A stretch of 12,974 nt of DNA from the NCBI GenBank assembly GCA_024636405.1, contig JAGXHC010000168.1, forward strand, positions 1 through 12,974, given 5' to 3'. The notes beneath the pieces are model-generated. The model was not told the DNA's origin, searched no databases, and was given only the letters and a program-made list of their open reading frames with translations. This document shows positions 1 through 9,300 of the stretch, piece after piece (the first letter of the stretch is position 1; every line of letters starts with the position of its first letter). Position numbers and translations under genes: made by a program. This DNA comes from Sulfitobacter sp. Lineage in GTDB: Bacteria; Pseudomonadota; Alphaproteobacteria; Rhodobacterales; Rhodobacteraceae.

Positions 1-153
1 CGTCTGCATCGTATGGGCCAATGCGGCAAGCGATGCATCGGACACTGCCTCGGCGAGGCGTGTCACACCTTCGCGCAACGCGGCATCGGTGCGGGCCGAA
101 ACAGGTACAATCATCGGTCCCCCGGTCTCATCCTGTGCCAAAGCGGTAGAACG
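1..153 (-). other. Start of the post-KS linker of KS4 (cut by window edge)
   Basis: After KS4 the sequence reads MIVPVSARTDAALREG and, at the edge, LAALAHTMQT. These match the opening of the post-KS linkers of the other modules. What follows lies outside the window. Confidence 0.75.
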
Positions 154-2031
154 ATACTCTTCAATCACCAGATGCACATTTGCGCCCCCGGCTCCGAACG
201 AGCTAAGCCCCGCACGGCGCGGGTGTTCGACGCCGTCGATCACCGCACGCGCCCAGGGTTCTTGCGTCTGAGCCAGATGGAAAGGGGTGCCCGCCAAGTC
301 AATCAGCGGGTTGGGTGTGGTGCAATGGAGCGTCCGGAAAACCTGCCCGTCGCGCATCGCCAGCAGCACCTTGATCAGTCCGGCCAGTCCCGCAGTCGCC
401 TCGGTATGACCGATGTTCGATTTCACCGACCCAAGCGCGATGCTTGGCGTTTTTGGCATGCCGATCCCGGCGTCACCATAAAGGGTGGCAAATGCCTGTT
501 TCAGCCCCTCGACCTCGACCGGATCGCCCAGCGGCGTGCCTGTGCCGTGGCATTCCACCATGCCGATGCTGCGCGGATCAATACGCGCCTGTTGGTGTGC
601 CTCGACAATCAGCCGTGCCTGCGCCCTGGGGTTGGGCGCGGTCAAGGATGTTGCCGCGCCGCCGTGATTTTCCGCCGATCCCCGGATCACGCCGATGATG
701 GGGTCGCCGTCCCGCTCGGCCGCGTCCAGACGTTTCAGCAGCACCGCCCCCACGCCGTCGGCGCGGGCGTATCCATTGGCATCAGCGGAAAATGTCTTGC
801 AGCGGCCATCAGGGGTGATCATCCCCACCTTGGAGAACATGATATGCTGCATCGGCGAGAGCATCAGGTTGGCCCCCCCCGCAATGGCCATTTCGCAGCC
901 CTCATGCCGGATCGCGTTTACAGCGCGGTGAACCGCCACCAGCGCACTGGAACAGGCAGTATCGATCACCGCGCTCGGCCCGTGGATGTCCAGCAGGAAA
1001 GAAAGCCGGTTGGGACAAAAGGCGTGGCCGATGCCGGTCAGTTGCTGCGCCTCCATGATGCCCGCGCGGTTGACCATTTCGGTATAATCAAGAAGGTTGA
1101 TGCCTAAAAACAACGCCACTTTGCGCCCGGCGAGTGATCCGGGAGCAAGGCCGCCTTTTTCAATCAGGTGCCAGACGACCTCAAGAAAAAGGCGGTGTTG
1201 GGGGTCCATCAGTTCGGCTTCGCGGGGCGAGATGTTGAAAAATGCCGCGTCGAAAACGTCAACATCGGGGACAAACCCGCCATATTTCACATCGGAAAAC
1301 GCGCCCTTCTTCGGGTCGCCAAAACTGGCACGCCAATCCCAGCGTTGGCGCGGAATTTCTTGGATGCAATCGTCGCCTGCTGCCAGATGGGCGGCAAAGG
1401 TTTCGATATCGGGGCTTTTGGGAAACCGTCCCTCCATCGACAGGATTGCAATGGGGGCTGCGTCGGTTGCGATGATGATTGGAGTGGGGGGTGAAACTGC
1501 AACGGGGGTTTGCTTTGCCACGGTCGCAGCGTTCTGGCGGCGGATCATCGCCCGGGCCCAATCCTGCGGCTGCGGTGCGGTGCGGGTCGATTCGGTGGTC
1601 TTCTGGGGGGCCTTTTTGCGGGCCTGCTGTGGAGCCTTTGCTGCGTAATGCGCAGCGATGGCCGCGCCATTGCGATCGCGCAGAATGGCGGCCAGATCGT
1701 TCAGGTGAGCGGCCTCGAAAAACATGGTCGGCGGACAGGTCACGGAGAAACTGCGCGAAATCTGCACCATGATCTCGGTGATTGCGATGGAATCAACGCC
1801 GAGGTTCGCAAGGTTTTCGCGCGGATCGAGATCCGCTGGCGCCAGACCCAATGCGCGCGCCGCAATCAGGTGTACGTCATGGGCAAGGCGGTCTGCGGGG
1901 GCGCTGGCCACTTCGGGCGCAGCATCAGGCATGACATCCGCGCGCTGTGCAGTTGCTGCGCGGGCCATCAGCTCGTCATCAATCAGCCGTGCCATCCGGG
2001 CGCGCAGCGCTATCTCGGTTTCGGTTGTCAT
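1..2031 (-). CDS. Trans-AT polyketide synthase beginning ACP-KS, 3' end outside window
   Basis: Second PKS gene; 677 residues are visible and the frame has no stop to the left edge. The N-terminal 40 residues are a short, charged, probably helical leader (ALRARMARLIDDEL) that could dock to the upstream protein. Next come ACP4 (about residues 40-115, Ser81), a basic then Pro-rich linker (APQQARKKAPQ), KS4 (192-627; Cys360, His495, His542), and the beginning of the post-KS linker (IVPVSARTDAALREG, then LAALAHTMQT at the edge). Opening with an ACP that has no KS before it means this protein completes the module whose KS is at the end of the large upstream PKS. The start is fixed by the ATGA overlap with the monooxygenase stop. 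Confidence 0.94.
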   Translation of the reverse strand, partial: MTTETEIALRARMARLIDDELMARAATAQRADVMPDAAPEVASAPADRLAHDVHLIAARALGLAPADLDPRENLANLGVDSIAITEIMVQISRSFSVTCPPTMFFEAAHLNDLAAILRDRNGAAIAAHYAAKAPQQARKKAPQKTTESTRTAPQPQDWARAMIRRQNAATVAKQTPVAVSPPTPIIIATDAAPIAILSMEGRFPKSPDIETFAAHLAAGDDCIQEIPRQRWDWRASFGDPKKGAFSDVKYGGFVPDVDVFDAAFFNISPREAELMDPQHRLFLEVVWHLIEKGGLAPGSLAGRKVALFLGINLLDYTEMVNRAGIMEAQQLTGIGHAFCPNRLSFLLDIHGPSAVIDTACSSALVAVHRAVNAIRHEGCEMAIAGGANLMLSPMQHIMFSKVGMITPDGRCKTFSADANGYARADGVGAVLLKRLDAAERDGDPIIGVIRGSAENHGGAATSLTAPNPRAQARLIVEAHQQARIDPRSIGMVECHGTGTPLGDPVEVEGLKQAFATLYGDAGIGMPKTPSIALGSVKSNIGHTEATAGLAGLIKVLLAMRDGQVFRTLHCTTPNPLIDLAGTPFHLAQTQEPWARAVIDGVEHPRRAGLSSFGAGGANVHLVIEEYRSTALAQDETGGPMIVPVSARTDAALREGVTRLAEAVSDASLAALAHTMQT
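153..1455 (-). other. KS4 domain with a widened loop between catalytic histidines
   Basis: Complete ketosynthase starting at PIAILSMEGRFP. Catalytic residues are Cys in DTACSSALVA (954-952), His in ECHGTGTPLGDP (549-547) and His in NIGHTEATAG (408-406). The first Cys-His spacing is the usual 135 residues but the second is 182, not 174-175 as in KS1-3, because of extra residues around TLYGDAGIGMPKTPS. Other differences from its neighbours are HAFCPNRLSF before the active Cys, and SSALV in place of SSSLV. It accepts the chain leaving ACP4, after any action of the monooxygenase. Confidence 0.94.
1689..1914 (-). other. ACP4, N-terminal carrier completing the split module
   Basis: Carrier domain with the attachment Ser in LGVDSIAITEI (codon 1791-1789, residue 81), followed by the helix-4 region FFEAAHLNDLAAIL. 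There is no Trp six residues after the Ser (Met is there), so it lacks the beta-branching flag. As the first folded domain of the protein it is the natural partner of KS3. Confidence 0.9.
2028..2031 (-). other. ATGA stop/start overlap, monooxygenase to second PKS
   Basis: The TGA stop of the monooxygenase and the ATG of the ACP-KS gene share bases in ATGA, the same layout as at the previous junction. All three genes therefore appear to be read from one message. Confidence 0.9.
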
Positions 2032-3362
2032 TCTGCGGCTTCCATATTCTGCGTCAGCGCGGTTTCGGCCAGCATGTCGCGATAGCGGCGCATATGGGTC
2101 AGCAGCTTCCACAGGTCCGCCTCCCATTGGTGGCGATAACTGTCGATGAAATAGCCCTGTCCCAGATCGGGCTTGTCGCTTTTCTTGGCAGCCAGAAAAC
2201 GGTCCAACCCTGCCGTACGCCCGGACAGCGCCCTTGCGTAGTTGCGTACAAACAGCCCCTGCGTCTTCAGCCCATCGCCCAACCCCCCGGCGGCGGTGAT
2301 AAACCCCATGAACAAAAGATTGTCGTGGTTGCGCGGGGTCGAATGAAGGAACAGATCGGGGATGCCGCCGCTCCATTCCAGCAGATCGTCGGCAAGAAAC
2401 GGAAAATCACGTCTGTAGCCAGTGGCATAGAGGATCACATCGAATTCACCGCTGCTGCCGTCGTCAAAGAGCACGCGGCGGCCCTCGAACCCTGAAACAT
2501 CAGGCCGGGGCGCAATATCGCCGTGCCCGATATGATAGAGCAACAGCGAATTCATCACAGGATGAGCCCCGTCCAGCGGATAATCGGGCCGGGGCAGCCC
2601 ATAGTCAGCGCCATCAAACCCGGCAAAGCGGAACACCTCTTGAATATAGGCAAGTGTCTCGGCCTTGGTGGGAAACTTGTTGCCCAGCTCCATCATCCAT
2701 TGCGGTGTCGGTTTGCCGTCGATGAATTTCGGCTGATAGTAATAGCCGCGCCGCGTGCTGTGATGCACCGTTTGGGCGGTCCGGATCACATCGACGGCGA
2801 TATCGCAGCCCGAATTGCCGCCCCCCACCACCAGCACCCGCTGATCGCGCAGCTGGTCGGAGGTCTTGTAGTCGCAGGCATGCAGCGTATGACCCTCGAA
2901 CCGGCCCTTTCCCGCCATGTCGGGAAAGCGCGGCACCCGTTGCAATCCGTTGCAGACCACGACCAGCGGGTAAAACGCATCATGTCCTGCACCGCTGGAC
3001 AGACGCCACCCCAGCCCTTCGGGCGTCAAGCGCGTGACGGGGGCGTTGAAATGCGTGCGTTCATACAGGCCAAAGGCCCGCGCGTAGGATCGAACATACG
3101 CCAGCATCTGTCGGTGATCGGGGTAATGGGGGAACTCTTCGGGCATCGGAAAATCGGCGACCTGAGTGTTGAACCTGGGTGAAATCAGGTGCAGCGAGCG
3201 ATAGGTGCGCCCCGAAGCGGCATCGCCGTTCCAGACGCCGCCAAAATCGGATTCAGACTCGTAGATGTCCACCTCGATTCCGCCCTCAACAAGCTCCCGC
3301 GCGACTCCTATTCCCGTGGGGCCGCCGCCGATGATGGCGACCTTTGCCTGTGCTCTGCTCAT
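2028..3362 (-). CDS. Flavin-dependent monooxygenase (class B FMO-like) within a split PKS module
   Basis: FAD- and NADPH-dependent monooxygenase of 444 residues, the usual size for compact class B flavoproteins. FAD site: GGGPTG at residues 12-17, acidic Glu35 at the end of strand 2, and GGVW at 41-44. FMO signature FxGxxxHxxxY at 155-165 (Tyr last, so FMO-type rather than the Baeyer-Villiger form ending in Trp). NADPH site GGGNSG at 180-185 and ATGY at 313-316. No signal peptide or membrane segment is seen. The start at 3362 is preferred over an in-frame ATG at 3398 because the GGGPTG fold then begins at the normal distance, a GAGGA site lies 9 bases upstream, and it gives an ATGA overlap with the PKS. 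The stop overlaps the next PKS start in the same way. Known relatives in trans-AT pathways (OocK of oocydin, PedG of pederin) insert oxygen into beta-ketoacyl thioesters; that role here is inferred from context. Hydroxylation is the alternative. Confidence 0.93.
   Translation of the reverse strand: MSRAQAKVAIIGGGPTGIGVARELVEGGIEVDIYESESDFGGVWNGDAASGRTYRSLHLISPRFNTQVADFPMPEEFPHYPDHRQMLAYVRSYARAFGLYERTHFNAPVTRLTPEGLGWRLSSGAGHDAFYPLVVVCNGLQRVPRFPDMAGKGRFEGHTLHACDYKTSDQLRDQRVLVVGGGNSGCDIAVDVIRTAQTVHHSTRRGYYYQPKFIDGKPTPQWMMELGNKFPTKAETLAYIQEVFRFAGFDGADYGLPRPDYPLDGAHPVMNSLLLYHIGHGDIAPRPDVSGFEGRRVLFDDGSSGEFDVILYATGYRRDFPFLADDLLEWSGGIPDLFLHSTPRNHDNLLFMGFITAAGGLGDGLKTQGLFVRNYARALSGRTAGLDRFLAAKKSDKPDLGQGYFIDSYRHQWEADLWKLLTHMRRYRDMLAETALTQNMEAAE
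2039..2043 (-). promoter_or_regulatory. Weak ribosome binding site of the downstream PKS gene
   Basis: GGAAG on the minus strand, 7 bases before the ATG at 2031, within the last codons of the monooxygenase gene. The match is modest, so translation probably depends largely on coupling through the ATGA overlap. Confidence 0.5.
3359..3362 (-). other. ATGA stop/start overlap, PKS to monooxygenase
   Basis: The TGA stop of the large PKS and the ATG of the monooxygenase share bases in ATGA. This kind of overlap usually allows terminating ribosomes to restart, which favours production of the two proteins in step. Confidence 0.9.
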
Positions 3363-6300
3363 GTCAGCGTTTCCTCGTCCATGAATATATCGCGGCACTG
3401 TTCGGATGGCGCGATGCCCACCTGTTCAAGGCACAAAACCTCAGCCCCGGCCCGATCAAACAGGACCACGTCAAAAGCACTCGGATCCTGCGCTGCGCGG
3501 GCGATCCGCACGACTGCACCCTCACCTGGAGCCGCAAAGGCAGCCATCCGGCGGGTCTGTACCGGCAGTTGCGGTGCGCAGTTTTCTGGCGCGCATCCGT
3601 TCGCGAAAAAGCCCAGCAGCCGCCATACGGTTTCCAGAACCATCGGGCAGAACAACCGCCCACCGCTTGCCACATTTTCCAGGCGTGCGAACAGATGGTC
3701 GCCGTCACGATTCACCGCACCGATCCGCACCCCGGTCATCGATGCCGACGCGCCACCGACATCAAAAAGGCGGAACGCATCGCGCAGATCATCTCCGGGC
3801 AGCGGTCCGCCCAGGTCAAGCTGTTCGCGCGCGCCTTTGTCGATCGAACCGCGCACGCCCGCCCCCAGTTGGCAGGGCGCCGATCCCGCCGCGCCGGTTT
3901 CAATACGGTAAAGAAGGCCTGTGTCGTCGGCCAGCGCCACCACGGTAAAATCGCGCGGCCCCTCGGCCATCACAACGGGCCGTCCCCAGATCAGGTCGTG
4001 CAACTCGTGCACAGGTTCATCCGACAGCTGCTCCAAAGCACGCCGTGCCATTTCGGGCAGGAACAGCCCTGCAAACGGCCCGCCTGTGCCACTGGGTGAC
4101 ACAAACGTGTCGTCGTTGGAAATGCGCCGGGTCATCCGCCCGATCTCTGCAAATTCCGGCGCACGGCCCAGCGTTGCGGGGGCGTTGAGGGGGGGCGCTT
4201 CAACGACGTCGGGGGACATCCAGTACGATGTGGTCTCGAACGGATAACCGGGCACATGCAAACGCGCGGCGGCGCTGTCGCGCCATGCCACGTTGACCTT
4301 CGCAGCCCAAAGCGCCGCCACCTTGTCCAACCGCGCGGCATCACCTGCACGCAGCCAAGCGGCCATCAGGGCGCGCGTATCCTCATCATCGGCAAAGGGC
4401 GAGGCACTTTGGGACGTGTGATGCACCCCAGCCAAGGCCACGCCTGCCGCCACCGATGCCAGCTTGCCCAACAGCTCGGCCCGCGTGGAAAAGACGAACG
4501 CCACGCGTTCGTCCATCGCTGCGCGACCGGTCTGCAACGTGTGCGCCAACGCGCCGCAGTCCAGCTCGGGATGGGCGGCAATGAACCGCTCCATACGCGC
4601 CGCATAGGCGCGCAGCCGGTCGCCATTGCGCGCAGAGAGCACAAAAATTTCAGGCCGCTCGCCGGGCTGGGTCGCGGGGCGCGTGACTTCCTCCAGCACC
4701 AGATGGGCGTTTGTTCCACTGAACCCAAAGGCGCTGACCGCGACGCGGCGCGCTGTAGGGCCGGTCCAGTCCTGCAAATCGCGCGCCACCTCGAACGGGG
4801 TTTCGGCAAACGGAATATGCGGGTTGGGCACTTTAAACTGGATCGACGGCGGGATCTGGCGGTGTTCCAGCGCCAGCATCGCCTTCATTGTCCCGGCAAT
4901 TCCTGCCGCAGCAAGAAGATGGCCAACATTGCTTTTGACCGACCCAATGGCGCAGCGGTGATTGGGGCCCACGCCGTGGAACGCATCGCGCAGCCCCTCG
5001 ACCTCAATCGGATCGCCCAGCGGCGTCCCCGTCCCGTGACATTCGACAAGGCCGATACTTGCCGGATCAATCCCGAACCGGGTGTGAACATCACGCATCA
5101 GCGCAGTTTGCGCAACGGGATTGGGTGCGGTGATGCCATTGGTGCGCCCGTCCTGATTGACGCCCCAGCCCTTGATCACGGCATGGATCGGATCGCCGTT
5201 GCGCCGGGCCTGCGCCAGCGGTTTCAGCATCACCACCCCCACGCCTTCGCCCGGCACGAACCCGTTGGCACCCGCGTCAAAGGAATGGCAGCGCCCGTCG
5301 GGCGACAACATCCCCACCTTGGCCGTGTCGATGAACATTTTCGGCCCGACCATGACCGACACGCCCCCTGCCAATGCCATGTCACAGGTGCCAGCGATCA
5401 ACGCCTCGCAGGCCTGCACAATGGCGACAAGGGAACTGGAACACGCCGCGTCGACCGAAATGCTGGGCCCGCGCAGATCCAGCAGATACGAGATCCGCGC
5501 CGCAAGGATGGAACCGGAGCTGCCCAAAAGGCTATAGCTGTTACGCTCGGATATCAGGTTTTCATACCCGCTCGGCCCCGAGGCGGCGAACACTCCCACT
5601 TTCCCGCCTGCCAGTGCCGCCGGGTCGATTGCGGCATCTTCGATGGCGTGCCAGGCGGATTGCAGGAACAGGCGCTGCTGGGGATCGGTCAATTCGGCTT
5701 CCCGCGGCAGCATGTTGAAGAACCGCGCGTCAAATTCGTCGACGTCGTCCAGTGCTCCCATCCATTTGCAATAGGTCCGGTTCGGGGCCTGCGGATCGGG
5801 ATCATAATGATCCTCGATAGACCAGCGGGAGGGCGGTATTTCAGAAATGCAATCGCGCCCGGTTGCGATGTTGACCCAGTATTCATCAAGCGTTGAGGCT
5901 TTGGGGAACCGCCCCGATGCGCCGATAATGGCGATATCCATGGCACCGTCTGTCGACGCGTCTGGTTTTGCCTGTGCGGGAACTGCTGGCGCGGGCGTCG
6001 GCTCGGGCGGCGGATCGGGCGCGCTGCTGGGGTGCAGCGACCAAAGGTGCGCGACCAGCGCGCCCACAGTCGGATGTCCATAAACCACTGTGGCGGACAG
6101 ATCGACGCCGAAGCACGCGTTCAGGCTGCGAACCCAAGTTACCGCCAGGATGGAATCCAGCCCCAGATCAAGAAAGGTATCGCCATCGCGGATATCGCCC
6201 GGCTCGATCATCAGATCCTTGGCCAGCGATGCGATCACTGTATCGCGCAGATCGGATGTGTTCGCGTTTGGCGTGGCGGGTGGCGCAGGAGGGGGCACGT

Positions 6301-9300
6301 CGTCCCTGACAAGTGTAGCAATATGGGCTGTCAGCGCGCCGACAGTCGGGTGTCCATAAACCACGGTAGCAGGCAGATCGACGCCGAAGCAGGCGTTCAG
6401 GCTGCGAACCCAAGTTACCGCCAGGATCGAATCCAGCCCCAGATCAAGAAACGTATCGCCATCCCGGATATCGCCCGGCTCGATCATCAGATCCTTGGCC
6501 AGCGATGCGATCACTGTATCGCGCAGGTTGGTGGTATCAGGCGCAGGCGCATTGGCGGAGGGGGACAGTTTCATTGTGGGCGAATCTCCAAACCGTTCGA
6601 TCAGTCGTGCGCGCACCCGGTCATTCCCCACGAAAGTTTCGTCGTGCATCGCAAGTTCGCGGGTCAGCACCTCGTTCAAGCGGATGCGCAACGGCGCGGC
6701 TGTGGCGGCCTTCCGGGCCATCAAGTCAGCCTTGTCTTCGCGGGCCAGAGTGCGGGCCATGCCAAGCGCATGTTCCAGCACCGCGCGCGCCGGTTTCACT
6801 GTGACGCCCGGCGCCCGCGTGCCGATATCGCGACCACGGTATTCGCGGGCGGAAAACAGCACCTCGCGCCCCAGATCATCGCCCAGACGATGGGGAAATA
6901 TCATCGTCGCGCCCGCGCCCGGCGTAAAGCCGAACCAAAGGTAATTACTATGAAAAACCGCCTCGGCTGCCAGAACTGCGTGGTCGCAGAACATTCCCAG
7001 CGACCAGCCCGCACCGATCCCGTGACCCTGTATCGCGCCGATCACCGGCAGCGGGCAGTCCAGCGGCAGGGAATAAATCCGCCGGTCGGTGAACCGGCTG
7101 CCGCCCTGCTGCAGATCGGCCAGACCATCGGCGGTGCCCCCACAGGCAAAGTAGCTGTCATGCCCCGTCAAGACGACGACCTTTGCCTGTTGCAAACCCG
7201 CCAGCGCAGCGAACGCTTTTTCCAACCCGTCCATCAGCGCCGGGGTGAACATGTTGCGCCCAGCGCGCTCGACCATCCGCAGGACCGCAACGCCGCTGTC
7301 CTCCAGTGTCAGCTCTACAACCTGGGACTCCAGATGGACCGTCTGCGCCGTACCAGCCGGCGCGTGGGGATCGGCAAAGGGGGGCAAGGCGGGCGGCGGC
7401 AGATCGCCTGCCGTCAAAGGTGCCGAATGCCGCATGTGACGCTTGAGTAGCACAAGCGCGGCGCGCGGTGCCTCGGCGATTTCGTCCGCAAGGGTAAGGG
7501 CAGCGTCCTTCACCTGCGCTGTCGGCACCCGCCGTACGCCGGGCATCTCTGACGAATCAAGGGGGCTGCGCGCCGCATAAAGCCGCTGAGCCAACGGTGT
7601 TGACGGAGCGGGTATATCGTGCAGCGCAGCCCCTTCGCCAAGGATCAGGAAATCGGCGAGCATGGCTAGGCCCGCCTGCCCCCCCGACACCCCTGCCGGC
7701 GCGGCGAGGATCACCGGCAGCCCGCATTCGGCCACAGACTCGATATCGCCCGCCTGCCCCTCTGAGAGATCATTCTCACACCATAGGACGACGGTGCGCA
7801 AATCCTCGTTCGCGCCCGCAACGGCCAGTTCATCGCGCAGTGCATCCATCAAAGCGATGCCCCACGGCCCGGTCAGGTTGAGGAGGCGCACTCCGTTCCG
7901 ATCCTCGGCGCGGTGGATTGTTCCAGTTGGTGGGCTGGCAGTTCCAAGCACAGGGGCAAGCGTGACCTTGACGGCTTTCGTGTCGGCGGTCCGCTGCGCC
8001 ATTCCGCTTGCCTTTTTCGGATCGACCAGACGCACGCGCCCAGATGGTACTTCGGCTTGGACCTCAGGCAGGGCAGACGTTGGTGTCGGTTGGGACATGC
8101 CGGCGCCACCCCAGTAGCGCCGATCCGCCAGTGGTGTCGTGGGCAGCGGCACGCGCCTGTGCTGGGCGCGAAACAGCCCCCCCACGTCGGGTACTCCGCC
8201 CGTCAGAAATACCTGTGCCCAGCCATTCAGCCATGCGATGCGGTCCGCACCCTCGGCCATTGTGGGCGGGGATACGCTGTCTTCCGGCACGACCTCTGCA
8301 CTTGCAACTGCGGTCCCCGCACCATCGGACCACGCCAGCAGCGACCCAGCCGCACTGGCGCAATCCTCAGCCACAAACGCCAGCCGATGCGCCAGATGCC
8401 GTCGGCCAATGAGCAGCGTGAAGGCTACATCACTTAGCGCCAATTCAGGCTCAGCCGTCAGATGATTGGACAACGCGCGCGCCTGAAGGCGCAACGCCTC
8501 GGCACTGCGGGCCGAAAGCAGGATCAACTGCGGCGTGTCATCGCGTTGCAAGAGCGTGGTGGCGGGGGCCTCTTGGATGACCGCATGTGCATTGGTGCCG
8601 CTGAACCCGAACGAGCTGAGCCCCGCGCGGCGCAGTTGCCCCGCCTGCACGGGCCATGGCAGCGCTTGGGTGACCGGCCGCAGCGGCGCTGTCGTAAAGT
8701 CTATGGCCGGGTTGCCGCCCGCGATATGCAACGTTGGCGCGATAACCTGATTGCGCAGGCATTCGAGTATCTTGCACAACCCCGTTATGCCCGCCGCAGT
8801 CGTTGCGTGGCCAATGTTCGACTTGATTGAGCCAAGATGCAGCGGTCTTTGTGGCGCGCGTCCGGCGAATACGCGTGCCAGTGCTGCATATTCGATCGGA
8901 TCGCCCAGGGGCGTGCCGGTGCCATGCGCCTCGATCCAGTCGATGCTGTCGGGGTCGATGGCAAAATCCTCCATCACCTGCCGGATCAGCCGTTCCTGTG
9001 CCATGGCACTGGGCGCTGTGATGCCGTTGGTCGCGCCGTCTTGGCCTATACCGCTTCCGGCAACCACGGCCAGTATCGTGTCGCCCGCAGCCAATGCCAC
9101 CGACAGCGGGCGCAACAGGACGGCACCCACCGCCTCGCCGGGGACAATCCCGTCAGCACCGGCACCGAAGGCCGCGCACCGCCCCGAGGATGACAGCATC
9201 CCCGCCGCATTGGCGGACTGAAAGAACCGCGCAGTGGATTGCACAAAGACACCACCCGCGATGGCCATATCGCATTCCCCCGCCCGCAGGCTCTGACAGG

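Noticed and set aside
13..1107. Plus-strand open frame (364 codons) at the left edge
   Set aside because: The opposite strand codes for KS4 with all three catalytic residues in frame, and that frame is open from 2031 to position 1.
3363..3398. Upstream in-frame ATG (3398) as the monooxygenase start
   Set aside because: It would add 12 residues before a typical N-terminus and overlap the PKS by 40 bases, whereas the ATG at 3362 has a GAGGA site and an ATGA overlap.
4256..5896. Long plus-strand open frame (546 codons) antisense to KS3
   Set aside because: It lies opposite catalytic motifs of KS3, its translation has no recognisable domain, and GC-rich coding DNA commonly leaves the opposite strand open.
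6056..6526. Twin ACP repeat as an assembly artefact
   Set aside because: The copies differ at 10 sites, have different spacers on each side, and tandem ACPs are normal in beta-branching modules.
6032..7450. Plus-strand open frame (472 codons) containing an internal protein repeat
   Set aside because: The apparent repeat is simply the reverse complement of the duplicated ACPs; the minus strand codes for ECH2 and the ACPs.
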